In this document: positions 10,433 through 20,373 of the stretch, piece after piece | Layout: each line of letters begins with the position of its first letter | Numbering within the stretch: the first letter of the stretch is position 1 | Source of the DNA: Aaosphaeria pasadenensis | Lineage: Eukaryota > Ascomycota > Dothideomycetes > Pleosporales | Length of the DNA: 64,000 nt | Assembly: GCA_022813625.1 (NCBI GenBank) | Contig: JAKLMB010000050.1 | Span: 124,001 to 188,000 of the forward strand | Direction of reading: 5' to 3' | Notes under the pieces: model-generated | Database searches by the model: none | Told to the model about the DNA's origin: nothing | Seen by the model: only the letters and a program-made list of their open reading frames with translations | Program-made: the position numbers and the translations under genes

Positions 10433-12727
10433 ATGGATCGGGAGACAAACCGCGTGCGCGTTTCCCGTGCCTGTGATCGCTGCAAGAAGTAAGACGGCAA
10501 TGCGGTGGCACTCTCCACAGCTACGACCCCATGCTGATGTAAATTCCGTGTAGAAGAAAGATCAGGTGCACTGGCACGCAGCCGTGTAATATTTGCATTC
10601 GAGCAGCAGCATACTGCCTTTACACTACACCCCACAATCGGGGTCGACGCCCTCCCCCAGTAGCTCCATCCAACTTACAGCAACCAGGAAGCACCGACAG
10701 AAATGAGAATGCCAATGATTTGGATGAAAGCTCATTGCACTATCAATCCAACATTCAGCCTTTGTCGCAAGCTGCGCGGGAGCGTTCGCCAGATGTCATC
10801 ATGACAGCAGTTGAGCCGCCCTCCCGGGCCTCACCAGCACCTGCTCTGGCAGACCTTCAAGGCCACTATGTCGGGCCCGCTTCTGGTGTTTCCTTTCTGC
10901 AACGGATCCAGAAACAACTCCATCACAGCGACCGTACGTGGTCCACTTTCACATTTGGGGATGCACCTCTCCCTGAGTTTGATCCGACTTGTTGTGTCAT
11001 GATGTCCAGGGAGGAAACAACTCGCCTTTTCGAGAGATACTTCGACTTCACTGTGCCTGTAGACCGGTTTTTGCACCGGCAAACTCTTGAGGCTTGGCTT
11101 GCAGAGTTTCACGATACAATGGGTGCTATGAGGAACAATGATCATGCACCTGCAAGGCGAGCCGTCTTGTGGATGGTCTTTGCTTTAGCCCAGGAACACA
11201 TGAATCAGAACCAAACTACAGAGAACGATAATAATGATAGAAGGTTGGGAATTGCACTCGCCTTTTATGGAATCTAGAATCCGTGACTAATAAGTCGTCA
11301 TCAGCACTCGCTTTTTTCTAGCAGCCGATTATCAACTGTCTAGAGAGAGGGGAGCAGTAAGTCTCGCTAGCGTCCAGGCACGCCTGTGCCAATGCCTCTG
11401 GCTCCTTTCCCAGTCACGTATGAACTATTGCTGGCAATTATTTGGATCCGCTGCACGTCTAGCTCTCGCCCTTGGACTGCATCGTTGCGGTCGTGCAGAA
11501 CCAGCCATTGCCTGCAACAGGATCGAACTTGAAAGCAGCCGAAGAACGTTTTGGAATGCGTATTGCCTTGATAATTACCTTAGTATAGTCTTTGGCAGAC
11601 CAAGATTGTTCCACGACGAAGACGTGGATCAGGAGTTACCGTCTTCTGCAGATGACGCAGACATATTTGCCGATCATATTGCTCCCCAGAGTGACCATGC
11701 TTATTCTATCATGCTTGCTCCCGTTGCATATTTCAAGTAGGGCGCATGCCAAATGACTTGTAACAGATCCCTTTACTAACTGTTGACACCAGACTCTCTC
11801 GCATTGTCAGCATGATATTGCGGGATCTTTATCCTATACGTCCTTTACGTACTGCTGATCGATGCGCTTTTGCCGCCAAGTACTCTCAAAACCTCAAAAC
11901 ATGGCGTGCAGAGGTCCCTCGTTTTCTTAACGCAGAGAACAAAGATAGAGCTCCACTCATTCCCATATTTCAGCGTCAGCGAAACATATTGAACCTTGCC
12001 TATTGGCACACTGTCATTCTCACACACAGGCCTTTCCTACTAAGTAATCGGATCCCTATAACCAACACTAGCCGTGCTAGGCAACTGGGTCCACATAGAG
12101 CACAAATCGAGGAGAGTGTAGACCAGTGTCTTCGTGCTGCATTGTGTGTAGTCGAAATAATGAACGAACTTAGCAACTCTGGCCAGATGTTTCGGTCCTT
12201 TTGGGTCAGTCACTCTCATTTTTGATAACCACTTTTGTCTGTCTTTCAACTTGCTAATCATTCAAATATAGTTGTCTTCATACTTCACCTTCTCCGCCGC
12301 GGCTATACTCTACGTCTACACGGTGCAACAAAGAACCGCTCCTCCCGCGGAATGCCAAAATTATTACTTCGCTGCGACACAGTGCCAGAGACATTTGGCC
12401 AACCTAGCTGAGCCTGGTTCGCTTGTTGAAAGATACTGCCTTGTTCTAGAGGAGCTTCGTAAAGAAGCCCTCAGCGTGATCGAGAGACCGCTGCGCCCTG
12501 CCGGTTCTGATATGATCGAAAGTGCGGTTCCTCCAATTACCATCGATCAAGGCCCAAGTGTGCTCGACGGTCAAGTGTCGTTCCCTAATCCCGGGGTGGG
12601 AGATCCAGTCGACTTCCAGTCTAGCCCTGAGAACTCCCTGGCGGATATGGCTGCCTGGTTACAATTCGAATCTATGGTGAATTTCCAAAGCTCAACCCAT
12701 TATTTTCAAAGGAAAAAGAAATGCTAA
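10433..12727 (+). CDS. Zn2Cys6 transcription factor (fungal_trans), candidate regulator of the galactonate block
   Basis: Five exons (10433-10488, 10554-11243, 11305-11736, 11793-12204, 12272-12727) give 681 aa. The binuclear zinc cluster is split by the first intron and reads CDRCKKRKIRC, then TGTQPC, NIC and IRAAAYC, with the canonical C-X2-C-X6-C-X5-C-X2-C-X6-C spacing near residues 14-40. A middle-homology region starts around YFDFTVPVDRFLHRQTL, typical of fungal_trans proteins. It should act in the nucleus at CGG-containing sites. It sits between the aldolase and the kinase/lactonase pair, and its own upstream region carries the block's shared ATCCGCATC element. The target assignment is by position and motif only. 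Confidence 0.9.
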
Positions 12728-13496
12728 TAGCTAGATAGGCAGTTTCTGGTTTCAGCCAGCACCCCCAATGGTTTAATGGCATCTTGTACACTGAAGGGCC
12801 GCAATAGTAATGATGATGATTCAAGCTGTATCAGTGGAAATCCGAGATAGATTCCCGACGTATCTAGCTCTGTATTCAAGACGAGGCCTCTCCTTGGCCC
12901 AGTTCCAGTCACGGCTGGATAGGTAGCTTTGGCGATTGAAACTTTCTACGCAAAAAGGTCTATGATTAGGTGTTTTCGCATCAAGTTTTATTTGGGATAT
13001 CGAAAGTTGTATACTTGCGTTTTATTTTTTTGTACCGATACAAGTCGCCATGGAAACGATACTCTGGATCATCGTCGATTGGTAAAGTAGCAACATCATG
13101 TACGCTTAAAGCAACCCAAGTGTTTGGCTTTTTCTCGTTGGGCTTTGTATGGGGCCATATTGCGCGTTGTATGAATTTGTATCTCTATTCCTATAACAAG
13201 TTCTTCCATGGGATTTCAGTGCCTTCGGAGGCTGTCCGGGAGCGTTTATAATTTTAGTATTCCTCAACACTACAGCATACTATGACCGTTGATTGTGGTT
13301 TAAGATTTTGCACTTCCCATCTTGCCGCTAGCAATATTTAGAAGCTTGCCTAAATCTTTCGTTCTTCGATGAAAATAGGTGGCACGAGAAATGCAAGCAC
13401 GGAAGAAATAGTGATTAGTTATTAGTAGACTTATACGGACAAATGTCAGTAGAGGGGCAGAATTCTTTGCGCTGATTGTATCTGTATAATCATATG
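12728..13496. other. Convergent intergenic spacer
   Basis: The stretch lies between the ends of the regulator and kinase genes. Short frames on both strands look random. No repeat or RNA gene was recognised. Confidence 0.45.
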
Positions 13497-15435
13497 CTAG
13501 GAATGAATGCTTTCTAATATTGCCTCTAAAATACATAAAACTCCTACCGCTCCAGGGTCTGGAACCAGTTCCCAGGCCTTACTTTCAACGTAAACTGCGC
13601 GACCTAATGATGCTTGCATGCCTTTGGTAGCCTCGACACCCCGTCTTGCAGCATCCACTGCCTCGGGGAGGGTAGAACCCGAAGAGAGGCCTACAATAAA
13701 AGGTTCAAGTGCATCCATCATCGTTCGATCCCCTTGTCGAGCTGGCGTAGCTTGTTGGAGCTTTCCAAGAGCTGTTGCAGCCACTCCAATCCACTCACTA
13801 AACGTCATGAAGTCCACTTCAATATTGCGTAGCGCGCCAGCGAGCGCAGCGAAGAAAGTTCCATAAAGAGCTCCAGAGGTTCCGTCCATATTTTGCTCAA
13901 TAACATCTGTTATTCCCAAAATAGCGGAGCCAATATCGTCGATTGCACTGGCATGTTGCACGTATGTGAGAATGGACTTTGCTCCTCGAGCTAAAGTGAT
14001 CCCGCAGTCACCATCCCCAACGATTGTGTCATAATGTGTAATTTGTGACTCTGCATCAATGACTCTCGTACAAGCCTGCGTCACAGTGCCACTAAAAGTG
14101 TCCCAGTCGACTGGCATGTTGTTAGCGCATATATAATGCATCCTATAGTAATCACAATAAGTAGATGGGATTAACGAACACTTGATGATATGATGCGAGA
14201 GCAGGGATGGTTGAGTCACATCATACTCTAACGAGCCATGGATCGTTCTTGCATCGTCCTTGTTGATAAATCTCGCTTTGATCCAACCCGGAGCATCGGT
14301 GGGAACATCGATGTACTTCAACATGTCCCGCGTTGCATTCAGCAATGTTATACTAAATCCTAGACCATTGAGACTCGTCATGTACGTTCCAAATAGAATT
14401 CTGATTGGCTTGATACTTCTTGCAGCTACGCAATATATTGTCAGCTTCTTCTATAATTGAGCGGCTGGAGTTTCGGAGTCTTACCCAGGGAATTAATGAT
14501 TGTTGTAGTGATTCCGCCGAATTCGAGTTGAGAAACGCCTCCCAAGTTGTTCACAAGCAATACGATGTCTTCTGCGTGAGAGAATTGGACATAGGCTTTG
14601 TCGTCATCCTGCTCGTTGAGGAGTTGATCGAGCATTTCATCAATGAGTTTTGCAAGAGCCGGTCGAGGGCTCAATACCTGGGAGCCTGGTTCATTGTGAA
14701 TTCCCATGCCGATCTCGACTTGGTCATCATTGCTAGTCCGAAGTGGTTCCCTTCCTGGTATCTGAACATGTTGCAATGACGCCCCAATTGTTGCTAGGTT
14801 TTCCGTGATCTGTTTCCCAAGCACTAGCAAGTCATTGAGATCTGTGCCTACCTCAAGGCTATACGCCCCGAGTATTTTCTCCACGAGCACGGTACCTGCC
14901 AAACCCCGCCTGCCCACTTTGCCGCTCTTCTTTCGTCCAACTGCAACGTCATCCCCAACAACCAATACTGCAGTAGGGATTCCCAGACTTGCTCTCGCCT
15001 TTTCGGCCGCAAGATGGAAATGCAACATGTCTCCAGTGTAGTTCTTGATAATTAAAAGAACTCCACGGGGAGTTGCAATGCTTTTGATGCCTGAGAATAT
15101 CTGTGCAACGCTAGGTGACGCAAAAACGGACCCCGAGACTGCTGCTGTGAGCATACCATTGCCCACATATCCTGCATGCGCCGGCTCATGTCCCGCTCCT
15201 CCCCCTGCGACTAGGGCGACGTGGTTGCCATCAAACTTATTTTCCCATAATACTGTTTCTCGCTGTTAGTTTCAATGGATAGAGGGAGGAGCAATGGATA
15301 GAGGCAGGGAGTCACTTGAATGATGGACATACCCTTTGCGACCTTGTCAAATGAAAGGCCTGGCTTTGTCAATACAAGCGATTCAAGACTCTCCGTAACA
15401 AGAATATCAGAGTCATCATAAAATGTTTGAACCAT
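13497..15435 (-). CDS. Dihydroxyacetone/glyceraldehyde kinase (DhaK-DhaL fusion)
   Basis: Four predicted exons (15435-15333, 15261-14485, 14425-14182, 14142-13497) give 589 aa, the usual size of a eukaryotic DAK. The DhaK half has AGGGAGHEPAHAGYVG and IGMGIHNEPG, whose His is the expected substrate-anchoring residue. The DhaL half has IVGDGDCG, whose Asp residues chelate Mg-ATP, and NMDGTSGALYG. The enzyme phosphorylates dihydroxyacetone, and family members also take glyceraldehyde, which the neighbouring aldolase would release. Two borders are uncertain. The first intron's acceptor was taken at 15262 because the nearer AG at 15252 breaks the frame. The third intron is only 39 nt and is in frame, so it may be retained, giving 602 aa. 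The gene is divergent from the lactonase. Confidence 0.88.
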
Positions 15436-16091
15436 CTTGAGCGACTAGTTGAGAATTCATAAACCGACTTATAGCCGCGTTGATATAAATGATGCAAGAA
15501 CAAACCCCAAGTCGCTGAACCAACGTCAATATCATCCCATATATACACAGCTTGTTCATTATAGAGTTGTTGAGATGCGATATTGAAAGAATAAAATACA
15601 GATTAGCGCGGATAATTGAAATTCGGATGGCTTCATCTGTCGACCCAGGCGCAGGTGCAATTGCATGCAGATCTAGACTGTCCTTGGATTGCAGAGGACT
15701 ATCTTGGAGATCCGTCTCACATGTAACCTGTACACACAACATTATCTACAAAGAGCGTATTCCATTGCACGCAGCTTCCGTGAGCAAAGTTTTTCCGCGC
15801 CTGTTGTTGCGCATGCAGTGTTTCCGTATCCGCATCATTTCCGTCTCTAGCCCGGCTTCGCGCTAGCACACTTCTCTAGAACCATTGTGAAGGATTTCGT
15901 GATGGAAACATCGTTGCTATTGCTGATGACCATTTCCGAAGGCAATTACAGAATTTGAAAGAGAGCATGTGCGAAAAATAGCTTGAGCGACATTGAAATC
16001 GATGCGACACTTTTTTCTATCCATTGACCATTTTACCGTATTGTGTGTGGCTTTTTGCTGTCTCCTTTGTTGGCATGACACACTGTCAAAT
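15436..16091. promoter_or_regulatory. Divergent control region between kinase and lactonase
   Basis: The 656-bp region between start codons has no supported gene. TATCCGCATC lies at 15827-15836, flanked by CCG triplets at 15823-15825 and 15841-15843; it is an exact copy of the 10-mer in the dehydratase/aldolase promoter. Joint control of the two pairs is inferred. Confidence 0.5.
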
Positions 16092-17109
16092 ATGTCTGAA
16101 TTCCGCCAGTGGGATGCAAAAGAGCCCTTTCTCAACATCCATTGTTTGCTGGGCGAGGGTCCATACTACGAAAAAGCAACACATAGCCTCCGGTTTGTCG
16201 ATATTGTGAAGAAACAACTTCACACAGTATCATTGGCTCACGGCCCTGGGTCTTTGGTATCGATCCAATTGAACGAAGCCGTCTGCGCGACAGCGGATAT
16301 TGAAAATGAAGATCCTGCAGAGAAGATATTAGTAGCTCTTAAATACGGCATCGCTGTATTGAGCAGGCAGACCGCCAGCTATGAATACCTTGGCTTATCA
16401 GGAAGTAAAGACCCAAGAGTGAGAAGCAATGATGGTGCTGTTGATCCAAACGGTAATTTCTGGGTGGGAACCATGACTGATTTCGGTATGGGAGAGTTTC
16501 GGGCAGAAGGTAGGATTACTATTAAACCTTTGGCAGATAACACCGTTTATCTAGCTCGCAACATCACAGTCAATGTTTACATGACACCTGAATGCTGAAT
16601 CTTTCACAGGATCTCTTTTTCGACATCACGGAACATCAGCGCAGAGAATGTTGTCTGGTCTTACGATCCCAAACTCAGTACGCTGGTCAGCAGACGGTAA
16701 AACTATGTACTTTACACATACAACAACACGGCAGGTCTGCGCATTCGACTTTTCAACTCCGGAAAGTTCTATCTCGAACCAGCGCGTTTTATATCACCAT
16801 AAGGGGCCAGGTGTTCCAGATGGATTTTGCCTTGATGTGAAAGGAAACATTTGGCACGCAATATATGGGGAAGGACGTGTACTTAGGATCAACCCTGAAG
16901 GTGTGGTGACTGGGGAGATCAAGGTTCCAACTAACAATGTCACGAGTGTCGAGTTTGCCGGTACGTCGCTTTTCATCACGACAGCAGAGGACATCGAAGG
17001 AAGCTCAAGGAGCAAAGATTTGAGTGGCGCATTGTTTCAGGTCGATGTGGGAATTTGCGGGCTGGGCCATCATTTGTTCAAATTGAAGCCATCCAATTGC
17101 CATGATTAG
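16092..17109 (+). CDS. SMP-30/gluconolactonase-family lactonase (candidate galactonolactonase)
   Basis: Two exons (16092-16509, 16610-17109) give 305 aa, a normal SMP-30 length. The metal ligands of the six-bladed propeller are present at expected places: E22 in LLGEGPYYE, N161 in IPNSVRW and D210 in GVPDGFCLD. SMP-30 enzymes hydrolyse sugar 1,4- or 1,5-lactones to aldonic acids in the cytosol. With a D-galactonate dehydratase nearby, D-galactonolactone is the likely substrate, by inference. The chosen ATG (MSEFRQWDAKEPFLNIH) begins at the family N terminus. An upstream in-frame ATG at 15993 would add a hydrophobic stretch of 33 residues and cannot be excluded as a targeting sequence. Confidence 0.87.
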
Positions 17110-17429
17110 TGTGAGAGTCAGGCAAGGCAGTATCAAAAGGGATGAATTTAAACAATCCATTCTCTTCGCATTGAAAACAAAACATTCCCAAGAGGACAAA
17201 TGAAATGATTGATATCTCAACGTCACGATCTTTGGTTTCCACCCCAAATATTGAATCTTGGACAATGTAATTTGACCACTATTATTCTCCCGAAACCTAG
17301 ACGTAGTGAAGTTTGGGTGAAGAATATACCCAACTTCTCTATACCTAACACTACAAAGATAAGAAATAGCCTTGTCGAAGATCTCCCGAAATCGACGCCT
17401 GTATGAGCTGAACAAATCGCGACGGGAGT
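17110..17429. other. Convergent spacer
   Basis: The stretch lies between the lactonase and SDR 3' ends. No gene or repeat was recognised. Confidence 0.45.
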
Positions 17430-18459
17430 CTACCATGTTGCTGTAACACCTGGGCAGATATGCTCCAATTTCTTACTCAATTCTTTCCAGATTCTGTCTT
17501 GCAGCTCATCCCCGTATTTGCCCCTGCACATTCCCGTGAGCTCTACCATCTTGCAGTCAGGTAAATATCGACCGTGAGAATCCGAGCTGGCACTCAGCAC
17601 GTTAACAAGGATGCGCCCTCCCACCTCGGTCGTGCGTGCGAAAGCGGCGGAAAACGCACGGAAGGCGGCACTGTCGTATTCCCTTCTGAGTTCGCTCTTG
17701 CAAAATCTGCTCATGTAAATTTCCCTATTTGAAGCAAAATTGATGGAAAACCTACCCCGGACAGACAACATTCACGATCACTCCACTATCTTTGAAAGAT
17801 GAGTGTTCACCAAGATGCTTGGCAATAAGAATGGTGATCAGTTTGGACACGTTGTATCTATCGGCCATATTTGCCGTTCTTTCGTTGTTCAAAGTAGCAA
17901 AGATCTGGCCTTCAGGCACCTTGCGTTCTTTGAATGTCGCCAGCTTGTACAGCTCTGAGGCCAGCAAAGTAAGATGAGCCTGCGTGTCATATAGCTTGGC
18001 CGATTCAGAAAGTTTCGGGTACAGCAGAAGACTGAGAAGAGTAGTCGAAACGACATTGGTTGTTATCGTTTCTTCGTTGTCTTCCGTCATTCTGAACTCG
18101 CGTGTCATGATTGCTGCGTTTGCAAGTACGGCATCGAGGCGTGAAAGTTCCGCATTTGCTCTCTTTGCAAATGCCTGTACCGACTCATACGAGCTCATGT
18201 TAAGTTCCCATACTTCGAGAGTCTGCTGTGAGCATCCAGTGGATCTCACAATGTCACCCGCAGCAGCTTTGCCCTTTTCGATGTTTCGACAGGCCATGAT
18301 GACGCATTGTGCGCCGAGTCGCACGATCAATCTAGATGCTTCAAGACCGAGTCCCGTATTACTGCCTGTGATGATCACTGTCTTTCCTTCCCAGGAAGCA
18401 GTGGGCTCTGGTACCTGAACACAAAGATGCCGATGTAAAAATCCGGCAAGAAATGACAT
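17430..18459 (-). CDS. Short-chain dehydrogenase/reductase (retinol-dehydrogenase-like)
   Basis: Two exons (18459-17756, 17706-17430) give 326 aa. The Rossmann motif TGSNTGLGLEA lies near residue 34, the structural LANAAIM motif near the middle, and the catalytic pair in YNVSK. The group with IMACRNIEKGKAAA after beta-2 is typical of fungal NADP-dependent SDRs near secondary-metabolite genes, acting on lipophilic alcohols or ketones. It ends convergently with the lactonase. A role as the missing galactose dehydrogenase is possible by position but not favoured by the family type. The splice acceptor was chosen to give PGFCKSEL, a common SDR sequence. Confidence 0.85.
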
Positions 18460-18827
18460 AGTGACGTGGTACAAAGATGGCGACGATGGGTATAATAATA
18501 ATGAGATATCCAATGTAGACGCTATGTGAAAGAATTCAGCACATATATAGCTTGTCGAAGAAAATAAATTCGAAAGGGCATATCTTCCATTCATATATCG
18601 CACCCAATCTGTAGGAAGCAATCCCCAAGGCATCGCGGAAGGATGCGCTAACTGAATGAAGTAAACGAGCTGTGGGGAAGGACGGCTCACAGCCATCAGC
18701 ATTCCCTACACTTAAATCCGACCGGCCTGGTCCGCCTTGGTCCGTCTACAATAATCAGCAACAATTTCATCTCGTTTACCTTTATGGGATACAAAAACCT
18801 ACTCCAACAATTTCCACCAACACGAAA
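18460..18827. promoter_or_regulatory. Divergent control region between SDR and Zn2Cys6 regulator
   Basis: This 368-bp spacer separates two start codons on opposite strands. It contains several CCG triplets near 18718-18745. No defined binding site can be named. Confidence 0.3.
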
Positions 18828-20187
18828 ATGTCGAAGATGATCTCGGAGCAGGATGACGCTGTTTTCCATGTTTTCTCATCAACGAATGCCAAGTATTCTG
18901 TTACGCGGAGCTACAATAAACGAAAGGTTCACGACAAAACTAAAGCGGGCTGTCTAAATTGCAAATTGAAGAGGGTCAAGGTACGCATGTCCGAATTCCC
19001 AAAAGTTTTCTATTAGTTTGGTAATAACATATTATAAGTGTGATCAAGTAAAACCTTCGTGCATTCGTTGTCAACGAAATTTTAGATCTTGTTCGTACGA
19101 CCGAGCGAGTATTCATCCGTCCTCATCAGTGCAAAGTTCAACGTCACTTTCTATACTGAATCAGATGAGTGATGTAGTCGTGATTCCATTCGAAGTCCTC
19201 AATGCGCAAGATGGGACGCCATGTATCCATCTTATCAAGCACATCCAAAGGAACTGGGAAGACATATTTCACATGTGTCATTCAGAAGAAATAATACGGT
19301 TGTTCAAATCGGAGGTACTCGTGCGCAGTGCAATTCTCGCCCTCGCCGCATGTCATCTGCGCCATGCCTCACCGGGCGTTATCCAACACCGAGTCGCCGA
19401 GCATTTTCAACAAAATCTTGCTCTAGAGCACTATCAACGGGTGATTGTCACTCCGAGGTCAGATTTAAGCTTCGCATCAGCTAAAACGATGGTACTTAGC
19501 GCTATATTACTGAATATGCTCACGTTTGCGCTTACACCAGCGGAGTCCGACGAGGTCAGAAACAACGACAATTCCGCATCTTGGATAATCAACAACGAGG
19601 AAAATGGCCTGGGTTGGCTTGTTATGCAGGCTAGTCTCCGTGTACTCATGAATTCTTTAATGTCGAAGAAGGTCGAAATTCTCCGCTTTCTTGGACCAAT
19701 ATTCTCCGAGAACTCTAAATCGTGGGTGTTTACGCAGATGCATCGAGGCTTTGAAGAGATACCTGGATCATGGGTGAAAATGTTTCAACTGGAAAAGCAG
19801 GGAGATGGTTGCGGGCCTGACGATCTGGTGGGATCGCCAATGCGACTCAGCGATGTTTTTGGCCCTAGTTTGATTGTATTGGCACATCTTAAAGACCTCC
19901 AGCCGTATCCAGTGAACATCTACAGACATATACAGTTCCTTGCAAAAATCAATCCTGAAATCAGGCGACTGATGCATAATAGAGATGAAAGGGCATTATG
20001 GATGTTTGGTTATTGGCTTGGACTAGTCTGCAAATTCAGAAATATTTGGTGGTGTGAAGAAAGGGCTCGTAGAGACTACGAAACAATACGCTCATATTTG
20101 ATTGGAAAACGCTTGATTGAGCGGGCAGGCGATGAGGGAGAAATCTGGAGAAAGATGATGGAGCAGTATGAGACCGCCACTTTTTAG
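18828..20187 (+). CDS. Zn2Cys6 transcription factor (short, fungal_trans_2-like)
   Basis: Two exons (18828-18980, 19039-20187) give 433 aa. The intron splits the zinc cluster exactly between VK and CD. Joined, it reads CLNCKLKRVKC, DQVKPSC, IRC and QRNFRSC, the canonical spacing with six residues in the loop. The remainder is helical and resembles the fungal_trans_2 type seen in sterol-uptake and secondary-metabolism regulators (ALAACHLRH is a typical helix). It diverges from the SDR gene, so the SDR is its most likely immediate target, by position only. Confidence 0.85.
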
Positions 20188-20373
20188 ACCTTCGAACTAA
20201 TTGCGGCTGTACCTTGATGTCCGTTTTATGTCCTTTGGCAGGAGAGCTGGAGGTGGCATGATGGAGCAAGTAGTCCCAAACTGATATTTACGATAGGATA
20301 AGGTATAATGATATCCAGTACTTGGTTACGATACATTTAGTAATATTCTGCACAGCTACGAACTAGTACAATT

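Noticed and set aside
15241..15255. Frameshift in the kinase near its second exon start
   Set aside because: Using the nearer AG at 15252 breaks the frame, but the AG at 15262 gives an intact frame, so no lesion needs to be assumed.
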